A stretch of 36,384 nucleotides of DNA from an uncultured Bacteroidales bacterium (GCA_944325465.1 CALVAE010000048.1:1-36384), one strand, 5' to 3'. Shown: positions 25,302 to 33,990, counted from the stretch's first letter. The notes: generated by a model not told the origin, from the letters alone. Numbers and translations: made by a program.

Positions 25302-26492
25302 ATGAAAATATCAGACAGGATCAGGTACGTGGGAGTCAATGACCATGACAAAACACTCTTTGAGGGACTTTGGCCGCTTCCGTTCGGAGTTTCCTATAAT
25401 TCATATCTTGTAATAGGAGAAAGGATAGCACTTATCGATACGGTTGAAGCCGGATTTTCCGAAGAATATCTGGAAAAAATCAAGACGGAAACAGGAGGAA
25501 GGCCTGTGGACTATCTGGTAGTCAACCACATGGAGCCTGACCATTCTTCCAGCATGGAAGCAATCAGGAAACAGTATCCGGAAATCCGTATCATAACGAA
25601 TGCCAAGGCCGTTCCGATGATTGCCGGATATTACGGTATCACTGACAACATCATGACTGTCAAGGACGGAGAAAGCATTTCGCTGGGAAATTCCACCCTC
25701 ACCTTCTACATGACTCCGATGGTCCACTGGCCGGAAACCATGATGACATACCTCAATGAGGAAAAGACCCTGTTTTCCGGAGATGCATTCGGAACCTTCG
25801 GAGCAGTTGACGGGGATATCAGGGACAGCATGGGAGCCAGGCTGTGCGGATGGCTCGGAGATAAGTCAGATACATTTCAGGAATTCCGCAGCGAAATGAC
25901 GAGATATTACTCGAACATTGTCGGAAAATACGGAGTCCCTGTCCAGAATGCCCTGAAAAAACTCTCGTCCACGGAAATCTGCAGAATATGCAGCACCCAT
26001 GGTCCCGTATGGGAAGATCAGATCACTGAGGTAGTATCGCTTTATGACAGACTGAGCCGCTACGAAGGGGAAAAAGGCGTATGCATCGTCTACGCATCGA
26101 TGTACGGCAATACGGCAAAGGCGGCAAAGGCCCTTGAAGCGGAACTTGCCGGAAGGGGAGTGCCGTATGCCATCCATGACCTGGCAAATGAAAACGTATC
26201 ATTCGCCTACCGTGACGCCTTCCGTTTCGATACCATTGCCGTAGGGTCTCCGACCTATAACAATGAAATCTTCCCTCCGGTAGCCTCCTTCATGAAAGGA
26301 CTCGGTACAAGATGCTTGAAAAACAGGAAATTCCTGGCATTCGGTTCCTATACTTGGGCCGGGGGAAGTGTCAGGCAGTTAAATGAAGAAGCCCGAAACA
26401 TGGGTTTCGAGCTTCTTTCCGAAGGGGCTGCATTCGCCCAGGGATATTCCCCTGAAAAATGCAACATGTCTGCAATGGCAGATAAAATGTAG
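25302..26492 (+). CDS. Flavodiiron protein (FprA-type flavoprotein, NO/O2 reductase)
   Basis: I take the ATG at 25302; a longer open frame upstream overlaps the preceding gene and has no homology. The 396 residues contain a metallo-beta-lactamase domain with diiron ligands in NHMEPDHSS (His76, Glu78, Asp80, His81), MVHWPETM, LFSGDAFGTFG and STHGPVW, then a flavodoxin domain binding FMN: VCIVYASMYGNTAKAAKALE, AVGSPTYNNEIFPP and AFGSYTWAGGSVRQ. All diiron ligands appear present, including the His before PDH that some relatives lack. Such proteins reduce O2 to water or NO to N2O, using rubredoxin or F420 as donor. No rubredoxin domain is fused. This fits an anaerobe that must detoxify oxygen. 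Confidence 0.94.
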   Translation: MKISDRIRYVGVNDHDKTLFEGLWPLPFGVSYNSYLVIGERIALIDTVEAGFSEEYLEKIKTETGGRPVDYLVVNHMEPDHSSSMEAIRKQYPEIRIITNAKAVPMIAGYYGITDNIMTVKDGESISLGNSTLTFYMTPMVHWPETMMTYLNEEKTLFSGDAFGTFGAVDGDIRDSMGARLCGWLGDKSDTFQEFRSEMTRYYSNIVGKYGVPVQNALKKLSSTEICRICSTHGPVWEDQITEVVSLYDRLSRYEGEKGVCIVYASMYGNTAKAAKALEAELAGRGVPYAIHDLANENVSFAYRDAFRFDTIAVGSPTYNNEIFPPVASFMKGLGTRCLKNRKFLAFGSYTWAGGSVRQLNEEARNMGFELLSEGAAFAQGYSPEKCNMSAMADKM

Positions 26493-26517
26493 TTATGTAC
26501 ACTATCAGGGCCGATCT

Positions 26518-27972
26518 TTACATGGATCGTCTGTCCCCCAGAAATCTTTGTCCGCTTATATTGAATGTCAGTCCGAAATTGAGGCTGACATTCGCTTTTT
26601 TATACGGAACATTCAATGCCAGGCCTTCCACAACAGGGGCGACATTCCAGAAGATATTGTCGGTACCGAGGAAGATGCCTACTCCCGGGAAGTCAAAATT
26701 TATCGCCGCACCCCACGACGATCCCACGTTGGATATTCCGTAATTCGTCGAAAACTCGAACCATTTTACAGGATGGACATTCACAAAGAACCTTCCTTCA
26801 TACTTTGAATAGGCCCGTGCAAACGTATTGGAATAAAGGAAACCGGCAGAAAGGTTCCTGTAGAACGGCATTTCATATTCGGCTCCGAGATTCAGTGTCG
26901 CAGTCAGCATTTCGAGTTTCCTTCCGATGGAATTGTCCTTATAGAGTCTGATCAGTTCCTTCATGTCATCACCCAGGGCCTCGAACTGCTTGTCTATGGA
27001 ATTAGGGCTGTCAGGATCATCAACGGCAATGTTTTCGAATCCGTCGAAAGTCCACGGCCTGCTGTTGTCCGTATGTGCTGAAACGACGTTTCCCCACGAA
27101 AGGAAGCCCAGATCAAGGACGGCTGCGGAAAGGGTCAGTCCGTCAATAAGTTCGTATGTCGCACCGAGATCGATAGCCGCTCCATATCCCAGACCTCCGA
27201 AGGCCTCCTTGATCAGAGAGGATACGGAATCCCCGTCTTCCATTTCAAATATGGAAATAGCATCAAAGTCAACCTCGTTGCTTCCGGCCTTGGTCCCGAC
27301 TTCAATACCGGGAGCGGCAGCATAGAGAGAACCGTTCGCCTCCACTTTCCACTGCTCTCCGGTCATGTTCACCTTCAGGTTGTCCACTTTTCCTTCCGCA
27401 TTGATGAGACCAAACAGGAATTTTACCTTGGCCCCGATATTAAGCCTGTCCGTTATGGCGTGGGAATGACCGACTGCCACTTCCAGATAATTCCTTGTCC
27501 TGAAACCGAGATTGCTGATATTGTAAGACTGGCTCTGTCCGACATTTTTCATGAAGCCGAACAGGTCCTTGGGAAGATTCACTCCGGTATGGGACCGCAG
27601 GTTGATATCAACGGTAGTGAATCCGTTCTTCCCCCATACTCCGGTAGACACAATATTTTCAGAGATATCCACGCCGAGCAGATTCCTGTCTCTGAGTTTG
27701 CCCATGAACTCATCCGCGCTGACAGCATTGTTCATGAATGTGGTCAACCCGCCGTTTACAGGATAAAGGAAGGTACTTATACCCATATTACTCCTGGTCG
27801 CAACGGAAAGATTGCCTATTCCGATGGAAAAATAACTTCTCGAACCGGCAAATGCAGGATTCAACTGATGCCGGAATTTATATCCGTCGGTAAAATATGC
27901 CGAATTGACCTGCTGGGCGAAAGCGGCCGTACAGAAGACAAGTGCAAGAAGGGAAATATATAATCTTTTCAT
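26518..27972 (-). CDS. DUF5723 outer membrane protein
   Basis: The 484-residue product has a signal peptide (MKRLYISLLALVFCTAAFAQ) and the DUF5723 start: NSAYFTDGYKFRHQLNPAFA, close to the opening of PorV/PorQ-like and FadL-like barrels of Bacteroidota. Strands rich in glycine and aromatics alternate through the chain (SYFSIGIGNLSVATRS, LEVAVGHSHAITDRLNIGAK, GFLYSNTFARAYSKYEGRFF, FEFSTNYGISNVGSSWGAAI) and end in VSLNFGLTFNISGQ. It is predicted to be an outer membrane barrel. It follows the beta-rich lipoprotein gene by 12 bases, a pairing I regard as functional. The last coding 80 bases carry, on the other strand, the terminator of the neighbouring operon. Family role is unknown. Confidence 0.85.
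   Translation of the reverse strand: MKRLYISLLALVFCTAAFAQQVNSAYFTDGYKFRHQLNPAFAGSRSYFSIGIGNLSVATRSNMGISTFLYPVNGGLTTFMNNAVSADEFMGKLRDRNLLGVDISENIVSTGVWGKNGFTTVDINLRSHTGVNLPKDLFGFMKNVGQSQSYNISNLGFRTRNYLEVAVGHSHAITDRLNIGAKVKFLFGLINAEGKVDNLKVNMTGEQWKVEANGSLYAAAPGIEVGTKAGSNEVDFDAISIFEMEDGDSVSSLIKEAFGGLGYGAAIDLGATYELIDGLTLSAAVLDLGFLSWGNVVSAHTDNSRPWTFDGFENIAVDDPDSPNSIDKQFEALGDDMKELIRLYKDNSIGRKLEMLTATLNLGAEYEMPFYRNLSAGFLYSNTFARAYSKYEGRFFVNVHPVKWFEFSTNYGISNVGSSWGAAINFDFPGVGIFLGTDNIFWNVAPVVEGLALNVPYKKANVSLNFGLTFNISGQRFLGDRRSM
26563..26601 (+). terminator. Intrinsic terminator of the pyk-flavodiiron unit, inside the convergent gene
   Basis: GAATGTCAG (26563-26571) pairs perfectly with CTGACATTC (26585-26593) around a 13-base loop and is followed by GCTTTTTT. 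It lies 71 bases after the flavodiiron stop but within the 3' coding part of the DUF5723 gene on the other strand. Confidence 0.7.
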
Positions 27973-27984
27973 AATACAGTCATA

Positions 27985-29823
27985 TTACAGTTGTGTACTA
28001 ACTCCGCCACGGATATTGACACTGATATCAGTCAATTGTATGCCCTGTGCCTCATTCAGGGCCACTCCGGCAAACCTGCTGTCACATCCGCCGTTGAGGT
28101 TGAGCCTGAAACCGTCAAGTTTTCTCAGGAATTCATTGTCCGATGCCTTTATTCTGATTACCGCAGATGTCGTAGAGGCATTGCCCGTATTTCCCGCGGC
28201 AACGGTAACCGGTGAATTGTCAGTAGGGGAGACAAGACTCACTTCCAGACCTTCCCCGATGATTTCCCCGTTTGTATCAATCGGAAAGGCAGTCACGGCA
28301 AGTGAAAGAGGAATTTCATTGACAAAATTCAGATATACCGATGCTTCAGTCAGATTTATCTGGAAGGACGACTTGTCCGTCCCGTCCTCTGAAGGATTCA
28401 GGGACTTGTTCAGCCCGGTAATATCATACGGATACTCTATTGAAAGTTTTTCTCCGAAAGCAAGCGGGGCATCTATTGCATATTCAAATGAAAAGGCGGC
28501 CCGGCCTGCATCCTGCAGATCCACCACTGTCATTTCCTGTACGGTCCTTACCTCGATATCGCTTATCGCAATCTTGTCCGGCACTCTGGCTACCAGATCC
28601 GCAATCTTCTCATCTACAATGATTACCGGATCATTTGTCGCACCGACCGGACCTTCAGGGACATCAGATTCCCGTCTGACAATATACACCGGTGTCACAC
28701 CGCTTCCGATGACTATTTCCCGGTCCTGACCAAGTTCAAAATGCGTGGTGTCTTCACCGGATACCGATGCTATGTCGGCAGCAAGGGTAAACGAAAGGGG
28801 AGAGTCGTTCGTAACCATCAGGGATACAACCGGATAAATGTCCAGTCTTGTATTCTCTCCCGTCAGGAAATCCGGAATTTCTCCAAGTTCGACTGTCTGG
28901 TCATCAACATCAATGGCAGGATCCAGCATTATTTCCGCCGAACGCACGGATATCCGGGATATATCGATTTCCGTATCAAGAATCAGGCTTGACGGCAGGT
29001 CAGATGTCGAATCGCCGAAAGAATCGGCCCTGGCGGAAATCTGCAGTCCGGACAACTCTATCTGATCATCTATAATGAGTTCATTCCCGACCAGTCCCTG
29101 ACCTTCAGGCATGTTGCCGAAATCAATGGAGTCCAGTACTACAGGCAATATGACGGATGCTCCGATCCGAAGAGCCACATCCTCTGCAAGAACTATGGTA
29201 TGACCGTTTTCTATGGTAAACCGGCTGTCAGACGCATCCTGTTTCGATACAGTAAGATAGGCAGGAAAATCAATGGTAAAGCCTTTCATTATATCGACTT
29301 CACCCGAATTCCTGCCGTCATCCCTAGTAAGTCTCAATGAAAGGTACAGGGTCCCGTCCGTAGTTACCCTGCCAATGGCAGTCAGATATTCCGGTACGCT
29401 CCCGGTAACGGAAATGCCGGTTGCCGACTCCGTGACCGGAAACTCGAACTCGTATTCTGGAATCCATAATCCGCCAGGAATCTCAGGCAGATCCATACTG
29501 AACCTTACCCCGTCAGGCACCTTGAGTCCGGACAGGTCTATTTCAGGTATATCCACTTCACCGGAAATTTCATCACCTGTAACGGAAAAACTGTAATTTC
29601 CGTCGGAATCCACTGATATCATCGAATTTTCCCCGTCAATTTTGAAAAAATCCCCGATCAGGATCTTTTCCGTGCTACCGATCGGAGCACTGATGTCACC
29701 GTTGACGTCAATTGTGGTGTTGATGCCCTTACTCAGATCGTACGCCTCGTTTACACAGGAGGTATTGCACAACAACACTGCAGATGCAGTGCATGGCAAT
29801 AGCATCAGAAATCGTTTTTTCAT
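27985..29823 (-). CDS. Large beta-rich lipoprotein of unknown function, partner of DUF5723
   Basis: The start is put at 29823 (MKKRFLMLLPCTASAVLL), with two other ATGs within 12 bases upstream. The signal peptide ends at LLCNTSC, giving a lipidated Cys at about residue 23 followed by VNEAYDLSKGIN. The remaining 590 residues are almost all beta strand with frequent Asp/Ser/Thr turns. Segments such as VSLMVTNDSPLSFTLAADI and VYLNFVNEIPLSLAVTAFPI resemble one another and recall LEA/WHy-type beta sandwiches, so the protein is probably a string of repeated Ig-like domains. I do not recognise a catalytic motif. It probably sits in the outer membrane, facing outward or inward, and works with the barrel encoded next to it. 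Confidence 0.78.
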   Translation of the reverse strand: MKKRFLMLLPCTASAVLLCNTSCVNEAYDLSKGINTTIDVNGDISAPIGSTEKILIGDFFKIDGENSMISVDSDGNYSFSVTGDEISGEVDIPEIDLSGLKVPDGVRFSMDLPEIPGGLWIPEYEFEFPVTESATGISVTGSVPEYLTAIGRVTTDGTLYLSLRLTRDDGRNSGEVDIMKGFTIDFPAYLTVSKQDASDSRFTIENGHTIVLAEDVALRIGASVILPVVLDSIDFGNMPEGQGLVGNELIIDDQIELSGLQISARADSFGDSTSDLPSSLILDTEIDISRISVRSAEIMLDPAIDVDDQTVELGEIPDFLTGENTRLDIYPVVSLMVTNDSPLSFTLAADIASVSGEDTTHFELGQDREIVIGSGVTPVYIVRRESDVPEGPVGATNDPVIIVDEKIADLVARVPDKIAISDIEVRTVQEMTVVDLQDAGRAAFSFEYAIDAPLAFGEKLSIEYPYDITGLNKSLNPSEDGTDKSSFQINLTEASVYLNFVNEIPLSLAVTAFPIDTNGEIIGEGLEVSLVSPTDNSPVTVAAGNTGNASTTSAVIRIKASDNEFLRKLDGFRLNLNGGCDSRFAGVALNEAQGIQLTDISVNIRGGVSTQL

Positions 29824-29852
29824 ACTCATGACCAATCGAAACTAATTTCGCG

Positions 29853-29860
29853 CAAATATA
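29853..29860 (-). promoter_or_regulatory. Candidate -7 element for the lipoprotein-DUF5723 unit
   Basis: The minus strand reads TATATTTG, 29 bases before the start at 29823. A TTTG at 29874-29877 is only 13 bases away, closer than normal, so the -33 is uncertain. Confidence 0.5.
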
Positions 29861-30001
29861 TCAATTTTATATTCAAATCTAAAGTTATAATGACTTTATT
29901 TATCAACACCATAGCCAGATCCGACAATGAAGACAATTTTGTCACACAATTTATATTATGTTAAGTAACAAATACGGAGACTTCCCTTTCTGAAAAATTA
30001 T

Positions 30002-30009
30002 TATATTTG
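30002..30009 (+). promoter_or_regulatory. -7 element directly before the GTG start at 30014
   Basis: TATATTTG followed by CA is the typical Bacteroidota -7 context. The GTG is only 4 bases beyond it, so the mRNA would be leaderless or nearly so. The -33 region has no clear TTG. Confidence 0.55.
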
Positions 30010-30013
30010 CACC

Positions 30014-30433
30014 GTGAAAACGAAAATCTACATATTCGTCTCGGTTCTGGCAATTGCGCTGTGCTACACCCTGGATATCCGTGTTCACACGGATGCCGCA
30101 GAAAGGGAAACGGCAGCACTGCATGAAGACACACTTACAGGCAACGGAGAGACTTCTGACAAGTATGTGGACTACAACCTCGCATTCTGCAGCGGAGGAC
30201 CGGCTACAGGCATATCTTCACAAAGAAACAGCAACTCAAGCAATATTCCCAGAAATCCGGGATTCGGAAAGCGTGCCCACGACCCGGACAACAGCTCCCT
30301 TGTACCGGTAAAAGCCGGAAAACTGATCTGCATTTCCGCATTCAACAATTTCCGGTCAGGGATTCTGCTATACCCGTCCGGTCTTTTTTCGGACAGCCAC
30401 AGATTCATACAGTTGTGCAGGCTGACAATCTGA
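30014..30433 (+). CDS. Small hypothetical protein with N-terminal hydrophobic segment
   Basis: The frame opens with GTG right after a -7 box and runs 139 codons. An N-terminal hydrophobic stretch (KIYIFVSVLAIALCYTL, residues 4-20) could be a signal anchor or signal peptide. The middle is polar and glycine/serine rich (SSQRNSNSSNIPRNPGFGK), suggesting disorder, and the end is moderately hydrophobic with FSDSHRFIQLCRLTI. There is no internal Met, so no other ATG start is available. I do not recognise a family. Existence as a protein is plausible because of the promoter and the lack of a competing frame, but the short length and odd composition leave doubt. Confidence 0.5.
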   Translation: MKTKIYIFVSVLAIALCYTLDIRVHTDAAERETAALHEDTLTGNGETSDKYVDYNLAFCSGGPATGISSQRNSNSSNIPRNPGFGKRAHDPDNSSLVPVKAGKLICISAFNNFRSGILLYPSGLFSDSHRFIQLCRLTI

Positions 30434-30491
30434 TTATCAGACATATGGATTCAATTCTCCTTTCTGGACACAGTCCGAAGGAGGACATCAT

Positions 30492-30514
30492 GAGACCTGA
30501 TGATCCAGGGTCTC
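30492..30514 (+). terminator. Hairpin between the two small hypothetical genes
   Basis: GAGACCTG pairs with CAGGGTCTC (one bulged base) around ATGATC, followed by CCCTATTTGTTTG. It could end or attenuate transcripts from the gene ending at 30433; the U-tract is poor. Confidence 0.35.
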
Positions 30515-30566
30515 CCCTATTTGTTTGAATTATATAAACATCAGATTTACAGCAATTTACAATAAT

Positions 30567-31013
30567 ATGAAAAAAGAATTTATCCGTGTGCGCAGCGCAC
30601 TCGACTGGACAATATCCCTCGCTCTTCTCATAATCGGCTGCGTGACAGTCATTATTCCGACTCCTGCATCTGTCAACATAGCGGCCATCTTCGTGATTTT
30701 CACCGGAATCCTGCTCGTCGTGGTCCTCAGGTCCGCATGGAAGGACAAGGAAACCGGAGAACTGTATCACAAGAAAGAGTTCTACTTCCCGCAGAGCTGC
30801 CGGGACAGGATTATCAGATCCGTATCGGAAGACATCGAGAATATCGATACCGGTGAAGAAGACAAGGGCAACGGTCTCAGACTCGACCTTTTCTACAGCA
30901 GACACAACGGCAAAGCCTTCCTTCAGGTATTCGAATACATCCCATACAGATACGAACCTGCAACGGAATTCTACGAGCAGCCGGTGTCCAAAGTACAGAA
31001 ACTGCTGAAATAG
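30567..31013 (+). CDS. Small membrane protein of unknown function
   Basis: The ATG at 30567 (MKKEFIRVRSALDWTISL) is preferred over any upstream start. The 148-residue product has two adjacent membrane helices (TISLALLIIGCVTVIIP and NIAAIFVIFTGILLVVVL, residues 15-55) and a cytoplasmic C-terminal domain of about 90 residues: charged HKKEFYFPQSCRDRIIRSV, an acidic run around EDIENIDTGEEDKGNG, then RLDLFYSRHNGKAFLQVFEY as a likely beta hairpin and EFYEQPVSKVQKLLK. Composition and codon use look genuine. I cannot assign a family. A good terminator follows at 31037-31074. Confidence 0.72.
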   Translation: MKKEFIRVRSALDWTISLALLIIGCVTVIIPTPASVNIAAIFVIFTGILLVVVLRSAWKDKETGELYHKKEFYFPQSCRDRIIRSVSEDIENIDTGEEDKGNGLRLDLFYSRHNGKAFLQVFEYIPYRYEPATEFYEQPVSKVQKLLK

Positions 31014-31036
31014 ACTACAATCTGCCTTATAATCGG

Positions 31037-31074
31037 AACAGCCGCCCCGGATATTTCCAGGACGGCTGTTTTCA
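31037..31074 (+). terminator. Intrinsic terminator after the small membrane protein gene
   Basis: A 15-position stem (31037-31051 with 31056-31070; two mismatches) with outer arms AACAGCCG and CGGCTGTT and a TATT loop is followed by TTC, so the T-run is TTTT including the last stem bases. It lies 23 bases past the stop at 31013 and before the convergent malic enzyme gene. Confidence 0.65.
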
Positions 31075-31099
31075 TTCCAGGCGGATATTGCCGTACCCG

Positions 31100-32371
31100 T
31101 CAGTCCCTGGGAAGTCTTTTCAGATATTCCCTGTATTCCTCCCAGTCCGTTATAGGCCTGCGTGCCACTCCGGACTCCATTGCCGCCTTTGCCACAGCAA
31201 CAGACACAGTCTCCAGCAGACGTGCATCAAGGGCTTTCGGAATGATATAGTCCGGACCGAACGACATGCTGTCAGCACCGTATGCCTTCAGAACCTCCTC
31301 CGGAACCGCAGACTTCGCAAGACCGGCGATTGCATAGACGGCCGCTAGTTTCATTTCCTCATTGATCTTCGTAGCCCTTGTATCAAGCGCTCCCCTGAAT
31401 ATATACGGGAAACCTATCACATTGTTCACCTGGTTAGGATAATCGCTTCTTCCCGTTGATACAAGAGCATCCGGGCGGGCCTCCAGGGCATCCTCATAAC
31501 TGATTTCCGGATATGGATTGGCCAGAGCCATGATTATCGGCTTGTCTGCCATTGTCCTTACCATATCCTTGCTGAGAACGTCTGCCTTCGAGAAACCGGC
31601 GAATACATCCGCTCCCTGAATGGCTTCTGCCAAAGTATGCAGGTCCCTTGATGTCCCGAATTTTTTCTTGTACGGGTTCAGGTCCGTCCTGTCGGCCCTG
31701 ATCACACCCTTGCTGTCGCACATCACGATATTCTCAGGCCTTACTCCCACCTTGATGTACAGGTCGGTGCAGGCTATCGCCGCTGCTCCTGCCCCGTTGA
31801 CCACCATCTTCACATCTTCGGCCTTCTTGCCTGCAAGTTCCAGGGAATTCACAAGGGCCGCAGCCGTTATGATGGCCGTACAGTGCTGGTCGTCGTGCAT
31901 TACGGGAATATCCAGTTCTTCGATAAGCCTGCGCTCGATCTCGAAACACTGCGGAGCCTTGATATCCTCCAGATTGATACCGCCGAAAGTCGGGGCAAGG
32001 GCCTTCACCGCCTGGATGAACGTTTCAGGATCGGATGCATCAAGTTCGATATCGAACGCATTCACTCCTCCCAGAATCCTGAACAGGAGAGCCTTGCCCT
32101 CCATTACCGGTTTTGCGGCATAAGGGCCGATATTCCCGAGCCCGAGGACCGCTGTTCCGTTTGAGATGACTGCTATAAGGTTCCCACGTCCGGTATAGTC
32201 ATACGATTTGTCCCTGTCATCGGCAATCGCCTCTGCCGGAGCGGCCACTCCCGGCGTATATGCCATTGCAAGGTCGTGTTGCGATGCCGTAGGTTTGACG
32301 GGCCTGATACCGGTCTTGCCGGCCGGAAAACTGCTGTGATACTCCAGCGCTTCCAGATCTAACTTTTTCAT
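31100..32371 (-). CDS. NAD(P)-dependent malic enzyme, short single-domain form
   Basis: The 423-residue enzyme oxidatively decarboxylates malate to pyruvate, producing NADH or NADPH. Visible features: AYTPGVAAPAEAIADD (catalytic Tyr region), NGTAVLGLGNIGPYAAKPVMEGK, metal-binding FDIELDASDPETF and INLEDIKAPQCFEIE, DIPVMHDDQHCTAIITAAAL with catalytic Lys/Asp neighbours, the Rossmann VVNGAGAAAIACTDL, and PIIMALANPYPEI plus STGRSDYPNQVNNVIGFPY. It lacks the C-terminal phosphotransacetylase-like domain of MaeB (about 760 residues), so it belongs to the compact class. Cofactor choice cannot be read safely. It has its own strong promoter and is divergent from the methyltransferase gene. Confidence 0.95.
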   Translation of the reverse strand: MKKLDLEALEYHSSFPAGKTGIRPVKPTASQHDLAMAYTPGVAAPAEAIADDRDKSYDYTGRGNLIAVISNGTAVLGLGNIGPYAAKPVMEGKALLFRILGGVNAFDIELDASDPETFIQAVKALAPTFGGINLEDIKAPQCFEIERRLIEELDIPVMHDDQHCTAIITAAALVNSLELAGKKAEDVKMVVNGAGAAAIACTDLYIKVGVRPENIVMCDSKGVIRADRTDLNPYKKKFGTSRDLHTLAEAIQGADVFAGFSKADVLSKDMVRTMADKPIIMALANPYPEISYEDALEARPDALVSTGRSDYPNQVNNVIGFPYIFRGALDTRATKINEEMKLAAVYAIAGLAKSAVPEEVLKAYGADSMSFGPDYIIPKALDARLLETVSVAVAKAAMESGVARRPITDWEEYREYLKRLPRD

Positions 32372-32435
32372 AAACTATCCTTTTAACTACTAACTTTCAT
32401 TTCTGCGCCCTCCCCTCCGGGAAAAGCGCAAATTG

Positions 32436-32467
32436 CAAATGTAATTAAAAGCCGAGAGCATAGCAAA
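32436..32467 (-). promoter_or_regulatory. Promoter of the malic enzyme gene
   Basis: Minus strand: -33 TTTG (32464-32467), a 20-base spacer and -7 TACATTTG (32436-32443), a perfect consensus pair. The leader is about 58 bases. Confidence 0.75.
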
Positions 32468-32496
32468 TTTATTTTCGGTCCGGTGTGCAGCCATGT

Positions 32497-32528
32497 TTTG
32501 TACCGAAAGAGAATTTTGCGTATGTTTG
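32497..32528 (+). promoter_or_regulatory. Promoter of the RlmD-type methyltransferase gene
   Basis: TTTG at 32497-32500, a 20-base spacer and TATGTTTG at 32521-32528 fit the consensus. This rules out a start at 32493 and supports the ATG at 32571 or 32577. Confidence 0.75.
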
Positions 32529-32570
32529 CAGCCGTTTTGGAAACAGCCGGGATTGCCGGATAAAAAGATA

Positions 32571-33974
32571 ATGGCTATGTCAAGGAAACATCAGGATATA
32601 ATTCTGGAAAACGTGGTTGTGGAATCCGTTGCCGCGGAAGGAAAGGCTGTCGCGCATGTGGACGGCGCCGTACTTTTCCTGCAGTTTGCAGTACCTGGAG
32701 ACATCGTGGATGTAAAGGTTACAAAGAAGCGGAAGAACTATATGGAAGGCTTCATCCTCCGTATCGTGAAACCTTCAGGGCACAGGCTGGAACCTTTCTG
32801 CAGCCATTTCGGAATTTGCGGAGGCTGCAAATGGCAACCCTTGCCGTACAGCATGCAACTTGAAGCCAAACAGCAGCAGGTCTATGACCAACTTGTAAGG
32901 ATAGGCCACCTGGATATTCCGGAAGTCTCCCCTATCATACCTTCAGAGAGGACTGAATTCTACAGGAACAAACTGGAATTCACGTTTTCCGAAAGAAGAT
33001 GGATAGAGACCGGCGAGAATCCGGACGAGATAAGCGATGAAGACAGGCTGGGACTGGGATTCCATGTCGGACGTTTCTTCGACAAGGTCCTGGATATCAG
33101 ACACTGCTATCTCCAGAAAGAACCTTCCGACAGCATCAGGCTGTTCATCAGGCAATTCGCCGTTTCCCTCGGTCTGTCTTTCTTCAACATCAGGGAACAC
33201 AGGGGGCTGCTGCGGAATATGATAATCCGCACCACCGAAGCGGGAAACGTAATGCTGATCATCTGTTTCTATTATGATGACCCCAAGGCCAGGGCCGCTC
33301 TTCTGGATGCGGTATCGGACGCCTTCCCTCAGATAACATCCCTTTATTATGTCATAAACGGCAAGGCCAACGACTCCATAGCCGACAGGGAATGCATCCT
33401 ATATAAAGGAGAAGATGCAATCTACGAGGAAATGGAAGGACTCAGGTTCCGGATAGGGCCGAAATCCTTCTACCAAACCAATACCCGGCAGGCATACAGA
33501 CTGTACGGCGTGACAAGGGATTTTGCCCGGCTCCACGGGACAGAGACAGTGTACGACCTGTACACCGGGACCGGGACGATAGCGCAATTCGTATCCGGCA
33601 AGGCCGGCAAGGTCATAGGCATCGAATATGTCCCGGAAGCCATCGAGGACGCCAAGATGAATGCCAGGGCCAACGACATCGGCAACTGCGAGTTCTTCGC
33701 CGGCGACATGAAAGACGTCCTGAACAAAGACTTCATAGAGGAACACGGACACCCGGATGTGGTGATACTTGATCCGCCCCGCGCCGGGATTCATCCAGAT
33801 GTGGCTAAAGTTATACTTGAGGCTGCGCCTGACAGGATAGTGTATGTCAGTTGCAATCCCGCTTCACAGGCAAGAGATCTTGCTGTACTGTGCTCTCAAT
33901 ACAGGATAACGGCTGTCCAGCCGGTGGACATGTTTCCTCACACGCATCACGTGGAAAATGTCGTGGCACTGTAG
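32571..33974 (+). CDS. rlmD: 23S rRNA (uracil-C5)-methyltransferase, RlmD/RumA type
   Basis: The start is at 32571 (or the ATG at 32577), downstream of a good promoter. The roughly 467-residue protein has an N-terminal TRAM domain (ENVVVESVAAEGKAVAHVDG to GDIVDVKVTKKRKNYMEG), iron-sulfur cysteines in FCSHFGICGGCKWQ, a central RNA-binding region and the SAM-binding/catalytic core: FYQTNTRQAYRLY, VYDLYTGTGTIAQFV, VILDPPRAGIHPDV and the nucleophile Cys in VYVSCNPASQARDL. This family makes m5U in rRNA (positions 1939 or 747) or tRNA. Which uracil is not determinable; RlmD is the default for this architecture. The end FPHTHHVENVVAL is canonical. Confidence 0.92.
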   Translation: MAMSRKHQDIILENVVVESVAAEGKAVAHVDGAVLFLQFAVPGDIVDVKVTKKRKNYMEGFILRIVKPSGHRLEPFCSHFGICGGCKWQPLPYSMQLEAKQQQVYDQLVRIGHLDIPEVSPIIPSERTEFYRNKLEFTFSERRWIETGENPDEISDEDRLGLGFHVGRFFDKVLDIRHCYLQKEPSDSIRLFIRQFAVSLGLSFFNIREHRGLLRNMIIRTTEAGNVMLIICFYYDDPKARAALLDAVSDAFPQITSLYYVINGKANDSIADRECILYKGEDAIYEEMEGLRFRIGPKSFYQTNTRQAYRLYGVTRDFARLHGTETVYDLYTGTGTIAQFVSGKAGKVIGIEYVPEAIEDAKMNARANDIGNCEFFAGDMKDVLNKDFIEEHGHPDVVILDPPRAGIHPDVAKVILEAAPDRIVYVSCNPASQARDLAVLCSQYRITAVQPVDMFPHTHHVENVVAL

Positions 33975-33990
33975 CGTATCTGACACCGGA

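Noticed and set aside
32493..32570. Longer N-terminus for the RlmD-type protein
   Set aside because: The extended start lies upstream of a well-formed promoter and encodes Cys-rich sequence without homology.
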